A DNA stretch of 64,000 nt from Tilletia caries (Eukaryota; Basidiomycota; Exobasidiomycetes; Tilletiales; Tilletiaceae): NCBI GenBank assembly GCA_032718865.1, contig JALUTQ010000005.1:1984001-2048000 (forward strand). The letters run 5' to 3'. Each line of letters starts with the position of its first letter. Position 1 is the first letter of the stretch. The notes under the pieces are model-generated. The model was not told the origin of the DNA, searched no databases, and saw only the letters and a list, made by a program, of their open reading frames with translations. Made by a program: the position numbers and the translations under genes. Shown here piece after piece: positions 1-11,547 of this stretch.

Positions 1-474
1 CGACGTTGGTGAGTCGATGAGGACGGGTCGACGAGGGCAGGACAGAGGACCAGGACAAGAGAGTAAAGGGAAGAGTAGAAGAGGAAGAGCTAGTCAGACT
101 CTTAATCTGTTGTAAATAGGTGACCAGCCAGTGGTTCCTCGGGCACGTACCTGTGTAGATGACGATAAACCCGAGGATCACTCTTCGGCTCTTGATGCTG
201 ACTCCTAGGACAGGAGGAAGAGGTCAGTCGGGAAAGCTGCTCTTGAGTCTTGAGGTCGCTAAGAGAGGACTCTTGAGGACGAGTTCAAGGACGATAGCAA
301 CGATGATGGTTGTTCATTTCAAAGAAGAGAGAGAAAGGAAAAGGGGTACTTGAGCACTTTGCTCAGGGGCGGAGTTTGAAATGTCGAAAACAGAGCGCGT
401 GAGAAAGGGGAGGACAGTGGAGCGTGTGGAAATTTGTCGGCCGATACCGACAGTCATGGAAGTTGATTATGTAA

Positions 475-582
475 AGTTGCTTCAGGATCCTGAAGCAACT
501 CTCGAGGCTCCAAGGAAGTTGCTTCAGGATCCTGAAGCAACTAAAGGCTCCGAGAAAGTTGCTTCAGAATCCTGAAGCAACT
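475..582. repeat. Three spaced copies of a 26-bp palindrome
   Basis: Copies lie at 475-500, 517-542 and 557-582. Each is a near-perfect self-complementary block centred on TTCAGGATCCTGAA with arms AGTTGC/GCAACT. The third copy has one change (GGATCC to GAATCC). The 16- and 14-bp spacers are similar (GGCTCC core). A short reading frame runs through them, giving a repeated KLLQDPEAT motif, but it has no other coding character. The rest of 1-1,000 shows no gene I can support. Confidence 0.85.
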
Positions 583-1013
583 CAGAGCAACTGAGTGCTG
601 GTTGCAAAACCCATATTCACAACAGAGCATCTTCTGTTCCTCCTCGTTTTCGCCTCATTTCGGAGATGTTGCTGGTTGAGTTCGTCTGAGTCCATCAATG
701 GACTGACTGAGTCGCTTGACAGCGAGAGACGCTGTCGGTTAATTCGTTACGTCTCAGTCGACTGAGAGAGCGTCTCAATCGAATGAGCGGCGGTCAACTG
801 CCGGAGCGAGCTCGGGGCGAACGGGGACTGCTGGTGTTGAAAGCCGCCCGCCTCATATCGCCGTTGTTGCGCTCGAGGGCGGGCACTATCGTGCGCAGCT
901 CCCTGTCGCTCTCCTCTTGACCACGACTCGTTCTGCTTCCTATCGTCGACTGCCGTGCGCATCTCACCTTCGTACTCGGCCTCTCCTCCCCTCGTCCTCC
1001 TTGCCCTGCTCCA

Positions 1014-1450
1014 ATGGACGATCGGCAGCCCCTTCTCGATGCGCAACAGGCTATCCTATTGCCATTGCCTGCTACCTGGTCGGGCCTCTTCGAGGCGTCG
1101 CAGCCGGCCTCGGACATCCCTTCGAGCTCGCAGTTGTGCTTGGGGCTACTTGATGACTCTGATCGCGAGGTATACGCCCAGATTTATGCCTACATCAAGG
1201 AGCAGTACGAATCCAGGGCTTACACCGACTGGATGCAAATCTGGGTGAGTGTCGTGCGTACCTGTGATCGTCGTCGGACACACGCTCACACTGTGATCGA
1301 TCCTATTTGCGCCTTCTAGGTCGACGAGGTAGTGTGCGATTGTTCAGAACCTGTCCGTCTCAGGATTCGTCGTCAGTTCATGGCTTACTTTGCGGCACAC
1401 GGCATTCATCTGAACGAAGACGCGTCGGCTGTTGCATTGACGATGCAAGT
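1014..1450 (+). pseudogene. Two-exon coding fragment, unknown function
   Basis: A frame opens at the ATG at 1014 and runs about 77 codons to a good donor (GTGAGT at about 1,244). It resumes after TTCTAG (to 1,319) with a continuous segment rich in charged residues (VDEVVCDCSEPVRLRIRRQF...). Codon use is like the transposase exons further right, unlike the overlapping shadow frames. After about 1,450 coding character fades into low-complexity pyrimidine-rich sequence. I do not recognise the product. It may be a lost 5' gene of the MULE that follows, or an independent remnant. Confidence 0.35.
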
Positions 1451-1814
1451 CAGTGCAACGTCCGCTTGTATTTCGACTCGTCCCATAACTTTCTTACTTG
1501 CCCGCTTGAGGTTTCCCCTGTTTTCCCCCTGCCACTGCTACACTGCTACAAGTGACCTCATTGACTGCGTACATTTCCCCGCTCACAGCCTCCGCTCCCC
1601 CGTCTACAGCCTCCGCTCACCTTCTTCCTGCACCCACCTACCCTTTTCTCACCATCGATTTGTCCCTGTATCCGCTCCGTTCCCCCGCTTACATAGAGAA
1701 AATAAGTCAACGAAATGGAAGAACACCCTGACAACTAAGACACCAATTGACGGGTTGTGCATGACTTCATATTGCGGAACAGAGAGACTAGGGTGCATGC
1801 TGCATTATTGATGA

Positions 1815-2525
1815 CTACTCAATAAGGCCGCACTTCTGCATGAGGCGGAGGTGGTAAGGGTCTTTGGGGATGACCTGCGGAACTCGATCTTCCCGACGAC
1901 GTATCTTGGGATTGGGCGTGAACACCGCCAGGGCGTTGGCAGTGGTCTGCTCGTACGTGGGGAGGCGACGAAACTGCAGTAGCTCAGACAAATTGGTGTC
2001 ATGGCTGAATTTCAGAATCGAGCAAGTGTGAATGCGTGAGTGTGGATTGCGTCCCAAATAAAAGCAACGAGACTCAACACTCACTCTCGTACAGTGGAGT
2101 CCTGGCAACGGGGCGATCATTGAAAAGCCGTGAAATTATTTTCTTATTTCCTGCGCCATCTCCATCGTCCCGCTCCTCGTGGTCTTCCGCATGATCGTCG
2201 AAGTATGTTTTCTTGATCCATTTTTCGTTAGGCGGTTTGGGTCGGGGACGTGCATTTTTGAAAGGTGCATCTTGACTTCTTTCTTCTTCTGCTCGTGCTC
2301 CTCTGCCGCCGCCCGCTTCGCCCGCTTCCTCCTTTTCATCTCCTCGTAAAGAGCACGCAGTTGTGCACCTCGTTCTTGCTTGAGTGTCCGCAACTTCTCC
2401 TGTCGCTGCGCATTTCTCACCCCACTCCGATGACGTTTCATTGCCCTGAATCGCCCTCTACGTCCCCTAGGCACCTTCAAAGGCGGAGGATGAAGAGGAA
2501 GAGGTGGAAGTGGCGTATCATCCAT
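1815..2525 (-). CDS. Small basic coiled-coil protein, hypothetical
   Basis: On the minus strand a frame from 2525 to 2136 encodes a Pro-rich start (PPLPPLPLHPPPLKVPRGRR) and then a strongly basic, helix-forming segment with alternating Lys/Arg/Glu. A second open segment (2120-1815) ends LRLMQKCGLIE and has plausible coding content. An intron around 2,120-2,140 could join them, but I cannot fix its borders. No family recognised. Its position upstream of transposon genes suggests a mobile-element accessory gene, which is inference only. Confidence 0.3.
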
Positions 2526-3224
2526 TGGGACTTGAGGTGTGGAAGGTTGTGGTTACTGTACACTGTAGAGTAACAGCCAGCAAATCAACGCACCGTCTTT
2601 CATAACCCTTTGATCCAGATTCCAGCATTTGTGCACGGTCCACCAATTGTGTGGCAACGCTAAACGGCCGAACCGGTTTACGTCAGCAGTCAACACTCAA
2701 CAGGAGAAATTTGTCAGGGTCTCTGAGTGTTGCCGGCTGCACCTCGCGCCTTCTTCCCCCCTTCCCTTTTGTGTTTCTCTCTCCCTACAACCACCTCCAC
2801 TTCACTCATCGTTCGCTACCTCCCTTCACTTCAACGAAGCATGGCTTGATGCGACCCCGGGCTTGCCTGAAGGTGTTGCTTGAGCTATATTGCTGAGACG
2901 TGACGCAACGATTGGTGCTCCTCATTCCATCAAGAATCCACCTCTAGCTCACACTCCGACCTGCCGTGGTGAGTTCAGCCCAGTTCACTTACGCCAGGCT
3001 CCCTGCTCGGAACATCACCGCCGCTCACGATCTCGCGCTCTCCATCATCTTCACTTCCTCGTTTTCGTCCCCCCTCTCTCTCTACGACAATTTTGCTGCC
3101 TCGGTCTTTCTCGTTCTGCCTTGGTCGCAATCTGCACTCGACTGCACGGTGAGTCTATTGACGCATTTACGACCTTGGACTCTTTTTCGTTGTTCTCATC
3201 AGTTACTCGTCTCCCACGCGTCTC

Positions 3225-3480
3225 TCGCCCCGTTCCTCCCGTTGGCCCCGTTTGTCTTGCTCGCCCCGCTTGCGCCATTCGTCCTGCTCGCTCTGTCCGT
3301 CCCGTTGGTCCTGTCCGTCCCGTCCGTCCCGCTGGCTCTGTCCGTCCCGTTGGTCCCGTCCGTCCCGCTCGCTCTATCCGTCCCGTTGGTCTCGCTCGTC
3401 CCGCTCGACACGTCCGTCCTGTCCTCCCTGCTTGGTCTGTCCGTCCCGCTGGTTACGTCCGCCCCGCTTTCTCTGTCCGT
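3225..3480. repeat. CCGTCCGTCCCG-type minisatellite
   Basis: About 250 bp made of variable repeats of CCGTCCGTCCCGCT / CCGTTGGTCC units. It keeps long frames open on both strands (translations are repeats of RPVGPVRPAR or SVPLVLSVPS), which are artefacts of the repeat. It lies in the 1.4-kb stretch (2,530-3,916) just upstream of the MULE transposase start, where I see no other gene. Confidence 0.8.
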
Positions 3481-3916
3481 CCGGCGTTCGCCCCGTCCAG
3501 TCGCTTTGTCCCGCTCGCCCCGCTTGTCTCTTTCAACTCGCTGGTCCGGATCACCTCTCCTGTTTTGCCCGTCTGTAGTCGCCCTTGTTCCGCTCGTCTT
3601 TCTCGTTTTGTCGCCGATCGCCCCCGCTCGTTCAGCTCTTCTCTTCCGTTCTCTGCTTGCCTTTTCGGTTTCGTCACGATCGGCTCTCCCGTCTCCCTGG
3701 TGTTTCCTGTTCTCCAGTCTCGCCAGGCGTCCGCCTTTCCACGCGCCATCTTTCGCTCATCGAGCCCGTCTCTCCTCTCCCGTTCAAGCTCAAGCTATCC
3801 ACAGGACCACAGCTCGTCTCGCTGCTTTCTGTTTTGCCGGACCTTTGCTCGCTAGCCCACCGACAGTCAGTCGCTCTCCTCCAGCTTCCGTTCCTGCGTT
3901 GTGTCTCTCCCTTCCA

Positions 3917-4507
3917 ATGTCGGAACACAGCGAGCCCGGCTCTGAGGACTCTGACGGCGAATCAATGGACAAATCGTGGCAATCGGAGAGATCGGATGCG
4001 TCGCAAGAAGACCTCGACGATTCTATGTCCGACACAGATCCAGTGTCGGCAACACAGCTGGACACTCTGTTCGGCCCACAGTACATCCTGGACGCCAATC
4101 ACGCGACCGTCACTGGCGCCAACGTTTCCTCCCCATGTGCGTTCCAAGCTCTGGATCCACGCAAGAGAAGTCACGGCAAAGCATGGATGAAGGTGGCTTT
4201 CATTCCAACGCGCTACGTATACCAATGGTTTGAATATCAGGTGAGTTGTTTGCCATGTGAGACATTCTCGTGTCCCTCTGCCCCTCTTCTTTTGCGTTTC
4301 GTAGTGGGCTGACTGTTTCATTTGGTCTGCTGTCTTACATAGAGGAACGACTACACATCGCATGACCAGACGATCGCGGACTGCGTGCGACTTTTCTGGG
4401 TGGGAAACCCCGGCGACTCGCCCCGCGACGTGTCGGCACGATTGTTCAGCTTCGAGTTTGTTCCCAAAGCGAGCAGGAAGAATCAAGCAGCCTTGCGACG
4501 TGAGAAG
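3917..4507 (+). pseudogene. MULE-1 transposase, 5' part
   Basis: This is the N-terminal part of a Mutator-like transposase gene broken by two insertions. The ATG at 3917 starts an acidic Ser/Asp-rich leader (MSEHSEPGSEDSDGESMDKS). Exon 1 ends at QWFEYQ before GTGAGT (about 4,241) and exon 2 starts after TACATAG (about 4,341) with RNDYTSHDQ. It runs to ALRREK, where an element enters at 4508. The frame continues exactly at 5211 if one copy of the 8-bp duplication GTGAGAAG (4500-4507 / 5203-5210) is removed: LRREK joins GVVFRHHFKCKGMC. The catalytic part lies beyond 23,785. This N-terminal region would be the DNA-binding part; the paired Cys/His after the junction fit that, but the assignment is inference. 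Confidence 0.7.
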
Positions 4508-5202
4508 TAAGGATCTTCCCGGAGTAGGCCCCGGAGTAGCATTCCCCGGAGCTCCGCGGACTCCGGGGGACGCTCTACGCGGGTACGGAGCACGGAGCGA
4601 GATTTGAGCGTTTTTTACTAGCTTTAGATTTGCGGAGCTACTCCGCGAAGGTATGGCTGCCACGCCCCGGAGCACGGAGTGAGTTTGCTTGCATTGTCAA
4701 AAAAAACCCGGAGTACGGAGCAGACCCCGGAGTCCGACGGACTCCGGGGATGGCAAAGCGGGTCACGTGATGGCCAAAACTGAGTCACGTGACCGGTTTT
4801 TGAGGGATGTCTCGGCCGAATCAGGTCGAAATACTGTGTATTTCAGCTTTTTTGGGGCAGTAAACCCTTGGAAAGGAATGATATAGACTTCTAAAGCTGC
4901 GATTTAACTGTTTTAATGAGATTTGACCTTCTCCTGAGCCCATGTTGGACTCATTTCATGACACCCCGGAGTTTCCCGGAGTCCGCGGAGCTATTTTGCG
5001 GAGCACGGAGTCCGCCTGTCAAAAGATACGGAGCACGGAGTAGATTCTTGCGTGCAACCGCAACTTCGACGGAGCACGGAGTGCTCGCCAGCTGATCACC
5101 AGAAATTTTGCGGAGCGCGGAGCTGGCCAGAGCTCAGACGGAGCTGAGCGGAGCGCCGCCCCGGAGTCCGGGCTCCGGGGATCTACTCCGGGAAGATCCT
5201 TA
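4508..5202. mobile_element. TAAGG element 1 (non-autonomous, 695 bp)
   Basis: Terminal inverted repeats begin TAAGGATCTTCCCGGAGTA and end with the complement (...TACTCCGGGAAGATCCTTA). It is flanked by a perfect 8-bp duplication GTGAGAAG (4500-4507 and 5203-5210). The interior has no supported gene and is built from short GGAGCACGGAGT / GGACTCCGGGG motifs in both orientations. A pair of TCACGTGA palindromes sits near the middle (about 4,762 and 4,784). It shares ends, size and the TCACGTGA motif with the elements at 30,018, 35,459 and 49,735. An 8-bp TSD fits hAT-like or KDZ-like transposition, but the TAAGG ends match neither family that I know, so the mobilising transposase is unidentified. 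Confidence 0.92.
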
Positions 5203-5748
5203 GTGAGAAGGGCGTCGTGTTCCGACATCATTTCAAATGCAAGGGCATGTGCAACGTATCAAAGAAGAGTGCCGAAGACGCTTGCGACGACGATGACGAC
5301 AGCGACTCCACCAAGAAGTCCAGAAGCAAGATAATCCGAGTAACAGCTTGTACAGGTGATGTCCGGATCATGGTGAGTCTCCAACTTAGGTCCAAGGTCG
5401 CAAACTGCAGTGGCTGACAGCGATGATATAAAAATTGCTTTCTTTTCTCTCTTTGGTTTAGATCGAAGTCTATGCGGACGACCTCAGCACATGCGTCATC
5501 TACCAACGAAGATCGCATCCTCCTGCTTCAGACGAACATTACCTGCAATACAGTCGGCGCATTCGCTTGTACCTCATGGAACGAGGTTCTCAGTCGGGTA
5601 TGACCCCTTCAAAGCTTCGACTCGGTGAGTATGTTTCCATTTTGCGTCACTCTGGAATTCTGGACGTCGAGGCGACGAGGCTGACACTGGGGCTCTTTAT
5701 ATGTCGTTCCGGCCGACCAGAAATGCAACAAGGCTTGTCAGGACTTGG
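5203..5748 (+). pseudogene. MULE-1 transposase, middle part
   Basis: Continues the frame of 3,917-4,507. The segment GVVFRHHFKCKGMCNVSKKS has Cys/His spacing of a FAR1/WRKY-GCM1-like zinc fold and is followed by an acidic run (DDDDDSD). An intron follows RIM (GTGAGT at about 5,373 to GGTTTAG at about 5,460), then IEVYADDLSTCVIYQRR. A second intron (about 5,623-5,720) follows SKLRL. The last exon is cut at 5748 by the LTR retrotransposon. Removing one copy of CTTGG rejoins EMQQGLSGLG with DAGALPRMFVQPEW at 23,785 in frame, which shows this was one exon before the insertion. Confidence 0.7.
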
Positions 5749-6040
5749 TGTGCTAGTAGTAGTGGTATTCTCTTCTCTCTTCCCTTCAGCTCTCTCATCT
5801 CCTCTCTCTCACTTGCTCTCTTACTTGCTGCCAGTGATAGCTGACTCCACGTGGTAACTCCACGTGGTCTCACTATCTTATCTCCCTTTCTCATCCACTC
5901 TCTCACGTCCCTCACATAGCTACTTTCCCACGCACACACCCCTCACCTCTTCACCTTCTCGTTCCGCTTCACTGTAACTAGTTCTCTCCTTCCTTAACGA
6001 ATCACACTTGACTTACTTGTACGTGCATAGCACTAGTACA
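5749..6040 (+). repeat. 5' LTR of gypsy element
   Basis: 292 bp, starts TGTGCTAGTAGTAGTGG and ends AGCACTAGTACA (TG...CA). Pyrimidine-rich first half, with the small inverted motif CCACGTGG in the centre. Pairs with the copy at 23488. Confidence 0.95.
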
Positions 6041-6058
6041 TGGTGATGAGAGTAGATT
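6041..6058 (+). promoter_or_regulatory. Probable primer-binding site
   Basis: TGGTGATGAGAGTAGATT follows the 5' LTR directly and begins with TGG, the complement of a tRNA 3' CCA, as expected for a tRNA-primed minus-strand start. I cannot name the tRNA. Confidence 0.6.
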
Positions 6059-6130
6059 CTTACTAAACGCTTGCCTTTCCACCCTTTCCTTCTTACCCTT
6101 ACAGAGTCACAGCCACCAACAGCTTTCAAC

Positions 6131-7632
6131 ATGCCCCCGAGACGAGCACAAGACCCCGCCGCATCGGACTCTTCGGTCACCCCCACCCCCACCGTGGAAG
6201 CTCCGTGGCTTCAAAATGTCGAAGGCGTTCTCGGCATCATGCGCGAGGAGGTCGCCTCGCTTTTGGCACCGTCGACCAGCGGCTCGAGGACAACAACGTC
6301 CAGCTCGCCGGCCTCCGCTCCGACCTCGCTGCGCTTGTTGCCAGCCTCAACTCCGAGAAGAGCGTCCCCGCCACCGAGGCCGCGTCCGTCCCCTCTCCCG
6401 TTTCCGCGGCGTTGGGTCGCTCGCTTCCGCCCCACCTGGTCTCCTCGGTTGCGCCAAGCGGATCGCCGTTCCGCGTCACTCCCAACCCCCTCCCATACAC
6501 ACCGAGAGCGCCGTGGTCCGATGGACCCGGCTACAAGCAGAACTTCGCCGTGATCGACGACCTCGACACGGTAGGCCGCCGGCGAGAGGACCCCACCAGC
6601 TTCACCTCTCCCCGCGTGGAGAACTCAGCCTCCAGTGGCAGCGTGCCGGCAGGTGTCCCAAAGGGGTACACCATCAAGACCTCCGACATCGGCACTTTCG
6701 ACGGAACGTCGGAAGATCTCGAGCTCTTCATCGCTCGAGTCGAGGCCATTAGCGCCTCCGAGTCCGACGCGAAATGGCGACAGGCGGTGTTGCGCGCCAT
6801 GCCTTTGCTGCTCCGAGGACATGCCGCCTCCTGGCATCAGACTCTGGAGCCGGCTACGCGCGCCTCCCTCATCACACTGCCCGCCTGGTTCCGCGTCCTG
6901 CGTGAATCTTTCAGTCCGGACCCCAACTACATGCGTCAGCTTGCGCGTGCACGTTCGTGGCAGCCGGATCAAGAAGACGTAGTCGGATACGTGTTGGACA
7001 AGACGGCCCTCCTCAAGGCCGCATTCATCGGTATCCCCGACTCGGAGATCGTCTACGACGTCCTTGCGTCGATTCCGGTCGAGATCCGCAAGCAGCTCTC
7101 TGCCCCCCAACATCGTTCCCTCATCGACGTTCGGAACGAGCTCCGCATGCAGGAGCAGTTCTGGCGGGAGGAACGCGGCCGCCCACTCATCAAGTCGGTC
7201 GCCATCGACTCGGACGTCTCCGCCAAGCCGCCTCGGTACGCGAGCTTCGCTGGGCCGCCTCTTACGGCACCAGCAACGTCAGCTCCAGCAGCTGCTTCCC
7301 CCTCTGCTGCTAAGCGCGCAGCACCGGCCTCGGCTGCCGAGCCTCGTCGTCCGCCCGGCAAGTCCATTTCGGAGGACTTCGATGGCTCTCGACTCTCATA
7401 TGGGATTGAGCCAAAGTCGAAGAAGGTCATGATGCGGTATCCCATTCCCGGCACCGACAAGATTATGTGGTACCAGCGCAGCTGCGATAAATGCGGCGGC
7501 GACCACTTCAATTTCGCGCACGACCACTGCGCCCGTCACACCGTCCCCTCCCTCAACACCGTCGCCGCCGACGATGCATACGGCTACCTCGTGACGACAG
7601 AGGGTGAGGACGAGTCGACGGGTTTTTGTTAG
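6131..7632 (+). pseudogene. gag, frameshifted near 6,260
   Basis: Starts at ATG 6131 (MPPRRAQDPAASD). The first frame reads to about EEVASLL, then the coding signal passes to the +1 frame (FGTVDQRLEDNNVQ) and runs to TAG at 7630, so one base change near 6,260 breaks it. The core resembles gypsy capsid proteins: a GYTIKTSDIGTFDGTSEDLE motif, then helical segments with WRQAVLRAMPLLL and WFRVLRESF. The C-terminal end has a zinc-knuckle-like CDKCGGDHFNFAHDHC. Pro/Ser/Ala-rich linkers surround the core. The next frame overlaps by 7 nt in the -1 register at a run of five T, so protease-pol may have been expressed by frameshifting or reinitiation; that is inference. Confidence 0.85.
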
Positions 7633-9213
7633 TCCGGAATGACGATAAACTAAGCTCGCCCGCCTCCACTCACCAATCGGAGCGGGCCCCAGCCAAACCT
7701 CCTCCTCGTCCGGCACTTCCGGTAACCACCACCACCACCACCACCACCACCACACCCCTCGTCCGAGAAGACGTTAAACTATCGACCAACGATCAACAAC
7801 CAGGCCCTTCCCTCCCTTCTAACCAGACAGACCCAGGGGCGTACGCCTCCCTTGGCGATGCTGCGGTGAAGGAGGATCTAGGAAGAGAGGACGGCACACC
7901 TCTGCTGCCCAGCAGCGTGGACAGTGCCTGCGACTGTCCCGGCGAGCATATGCCCGCCATTGCTCGCCACAGCCCCCTCCATCATCAGGAAGGATGCAAG
8001 AGCAGCGGAGAGAGGGCTGTGCCCCCTTCTGGTCCACCAGGGGGCCTCTCCGCTGGGTACAACGACGGCGTGACCATGTGTGGAGATGGCGGGGGACATG
8101 GACCACCTCCCGACCTGAGACCCCATGGTCAAATTTCTAGGGGAGTACAGTCTCTCCATTTTGCTGATGAGGAACGGCCTAATGAGCACGATTCTACTTT
8201 AACAGGAACTTTTGCTTGTTTGCCCCCCGCTGGTGGCGGGGATGGAAAAGCCCCCTCTGAGGAGGGAGGCTCTGAGCAGCAGCTGTTTTTTGCCGACCGG
8301 CCACAGCTGCGCCGCTCGCGAACGCTCTCCGTGGATGAGACCGCTCGCCCTCTCTCTCATGCTACAAAGAGAGACGGGTGCACCGTCGTTGCCCTTTCTG
8401 GCCACCCAGACATAGGCACTGGTCAAGCTTACCGCAGCCATGTCCCTTTGTCAACGCAAATCCGCGTCAACGACACTGGTGGGCGTCCCGTTTCTTCTCT
8501 GCTCGACACAGGCGCCTCGCTCTCCACGATCGATGCTACGCTGCTGCGCAATCTCGGCGGTACGCCGACGGGGAAGCCGATTCGGGTAAACGGTTTGGGA
8601 GCGACGGAGACCGCGGGCTGGACGACAATCACGTTCTTCCTTGCTGCTCGCGACTCTCACGGACGGGACGTATTCCTGGAATGCTCTCACGACTTCCACG
8701 TCCTGCCCAACTTCCTTCCCGGGCTGTGTCTAGGTCTGGACTTCATCAGCCATCATGCGGTGTCTATCGACATACGACACGACCGTGCTCTTCTGGGTCG
8801 GTACACGTTCCCAGTGACGGAGAAGTTGCCCGCGCCGTACGCCAAGGAGGCAGAACTTTGCTGCCGCACTGCCTGCCACATCCCTGCGCGAGCGTCCGCC
8901 TGGGTGCCGGTTGACTCGGCTTGTCTTGCTCCTGGTGTCGACTACACCATCCAGCCCCGCCTCACCCTCACTGCAGACGAACGCGCGCAGCTCAGCGGGC
9001 CCGTCGCTGTCGCCTCGCATGGCATTTCTCACGTCCTCGTCACCAACTTTGGTGTGCAGTCCATCACCTTGCCGCGTCGCGCCCCTATCGCCGATGCTGT
9101 CGTTGCTCGACTGGGAGATGCCACCGTGGCGTTGGCTCACGCATTCACGCTCGATGAGCCGATGAGTCCGGATGCGATGATGGCATCGATGGCCGTCGGA
9201 GACGCCTGGTCGG
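7626..9213 (+). pseudogene. Protease domain, cut off by insertion
   Basis: An open frame in the -1 register to gag. It begins with a linker encoding a run of Thr from an (ACC)n microsatellite (about 7,727-7,755), then a low-complexity spacer. A retroviral-type aspartic protease follows: the active site LLDTGASLSTIDATLL lies at about 8,497-8,540 and the second conserved patch LPGLCLGLDFISHH at about 8,716-8,757. The frame reads GDAWS up to the junction at 9213. With one copy of CGG removed it continues as EEDADTEVASPLD into the reverse transcriptase at 20,313, so protease and pol were one frame before the insertion. Residues after 9213 in the open frame belong to the inserted element. Confidence 0.85.
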
Positions 9214-10775
9214 ATGGAACGCCGTTTTCACCACCTTCGCTTTTCCCTTTTCCCTTTTTGCTTTTCGCTTTTCGCTTCTTCAGCTTCAGCTCAGTTGGAA
9301 TCTCCCGGGCCTCTCGGAACGGAGAGGAACGGGACTCAGTCAAGAGGTTTCCGACGCCAAAGGGAGTGTAGATTGTACTCAGAGTGAGCTGAAGTACATG
9401 CGGAATGCGATATAGTAGAACAGAAGAAAGGTGAAGCTGAGAAGCTGAAGAGGGAAGAAGAGGTGCTCGACAGACCATGAGACTACGGATGAAGACCACT
9501 CCACAGTGGTAAAAGACCGGATTTCCAGCTCTCCCACCTCGAGTACCCTGTTCTGACATTTGACAGTGACCAATACCTGGCCAACCGTGCTGAGGTGAAC
9601 GTCCTGCTCTCCATGACCGTGGTCGCCGGCTTTTTGAGGAAGTTCGTAACGTGATTGAAGTGATGAAGTGAAATTGAGAGGGTGTGTGGGTCGACTGCAG
9701 ATGACGGCGAAGTCGAACTGCAAGAGGTTGAATGCTGCATGACGACGTGTTGAATGCTGAGTGCTGAAGGGGTGTGATGTCGTGCGGAGGTGCTGTGATG
9801 ACGATAATGGCCGTAAGAGGTGTTTGTTGCAGCCGGTCGTGCCGATGTGCTGACTGCTGATGTGCCGAACCCGCCGCTGCTCCCACCGTTCCTGAACGCC
9901 AAAACCACCATGCCTTCCCAAACACTGACCATTTACCGCCTAGCTTCATCCTGCACCAATATACCTGCGCTGCCATCCTGCTCCGTACCTGCTCCCCACA
10001 CTTCCGCACCGCCTGATCAAGCCCTCCACCGCCAGCATGCCCACGTATCGTATGTCCTTACACGACTGCCTAATCCTAGCACCCGAAACACTGCCCACCA
10101 GCCACTGTGCCCGTGCTTGTCCCTCAGTCGTCATTGAGTGATGAGTCGACGCCGAGGTACTGGGCAACGCCGAAGAGCGGAGAGAAAGGGAGCAAAGGGA
10201 GGACTTGGCTGCATTGAAGGCGTGAGGACCTTAAGTTGCGTCTGGTGCGTGCGTCTGTGCGCGGAACCGAAGCTTGCTGGATGCCCATCGTTGGGTGTCC
10301 AAGCTCCCAAGGCAATGCATCACTGGCCATGATCGAAACACTCCGCTGAGTGCTGTGCTCCTCTTGAACGAGTGTCGACCCGATGAACTTGTCGCTCGGT
10401 CTCCTTGACGACCGAGACTTGAGGGAGTGGCAGATCTTGCGCGTGGTGGTCGGGTGTGAGGAAGAAACGCGGAACGCGCGTTCCCCTTTTTGCTGCTGTT
10501 GCCGCCGGCTATGCCGATCGCGGCCCGACAACCCGACACACACCTGCTGTCGATCTCGATGCCGTTTGACTTGGTGCCGATGCTCCCACCAATCATGCAC
10601 GCCCAACAAAGGGCGACACCCCACACAGTGCCTGCGGCTTCCCGGCGCAAAGAACTCGTCCATCCCACACCATGTTCCCAGCGCGGGCTACAGCCCATGC
10701 TGTTCCGTGCCTGAGTGTGGACCGACTGTGTTCTACTGCGCCAATTGCAGATGCACTCCCCAGAGTCCAGACCTA

Positions 10776-11418
10776 GAGCGTGTCCTGCTGCACAGTTGCT
10801 GTGCTTTGAAATTCCACAGCAAAACAGCGCAGGGACAAAATTTTGTCCCCCCGCTTTGAAAGCTTTGCTTTTATTTTCCCAAAGCAAGTCCAGCAGGACA
10901 AACAGCGTGCTCTGCGAGCGTGCTTTGCTCCAGGTTTCGGCCCGATCTTACCGTGAAGCAAAAACCACGTGGGAGAAAAAAATCAGGCGCCGTAGTCACC
11001 CTCAATAGGGAGTCTTCCATTGCACACATAGCACTTCGAATGTGTCACCCTTCCTCACCGTTTTCCTCGCTGACCATACAGACGCGGAAGCTAGCCTTTC
11101 CAAGGCTGATATCGAGACGAAAGAAGAGGAAAAAGATGCGACGGTGAGCTGTGGTATGGCTGGATTCCATGGTGATCGCCATGTGGTTGGCTCGCGTGGA
11201 GAATTTCAAAGCAAAGCAAAAAGTCAGAGCGACCTCCGGAGGTCGATTTGGATTTCGTGCTTTGGAAGGCCGATTTGCTCCGGAATTCCAAAGCAAAGCG
11301 CAATTTTGGCGTGCAGCAGGACAGGATTTTCCGGGCGTGCTTTGCTTCATAAATTTCAAAGCGTGCTCCGAAATTTCATATGGGGAAAATCCCAAGCAAG
11401 TGGCTGCAGGACACGCTC
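10776..11418. mobile_element. MITE-A, 643 bp, 3-bp TSD
   Basis: Ends are GAGCGTGTCCTGCTGCACAG and, inverted, GAGCGTGTCCTGCAGCCACT. CTA is repeated on both sides (10773-10775, 11419-11421). The interior has several short inverted motifs (CAAAGCAAAGC / GCTTTGCTTTG) and no gene. A 3-bp TSD is compatible with Harbinger- or CACTA-type mobilisation. Confidence 0.8.
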
Positions 11419-11547
11419 CTATTCCTCTAACCCCACCTGTACCATCCTGCCCGTTCATTCATCCTGAACCCAGCCATCACATCCTGCTCCCACCCATCCC
11501 TGACTCCCAAACCAAACCAAACTCAACCAAGTCAACCAATCCTCCTC

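Noticed and set aside
475..582. CRISPR-like array of palindromic repeats
   Set aside because: Only three units, near-identical short spacers, eukaryotic context and no cas genes.
2966..4312. Long open frames (448 and 321 codons) across 2,890-4,312
   Set aside because: They are held open by the CCGTCCGTCCCG minisatellite and overlap each other in different frames; only the part from 3917 fits the transposase.
9137..10009. 290-codon minus-strand frame across the left end of the 11-kb element
   Set aside because: It crosses the element border and reads the TIR and CCCTTTT runs; no domain or codon signal.
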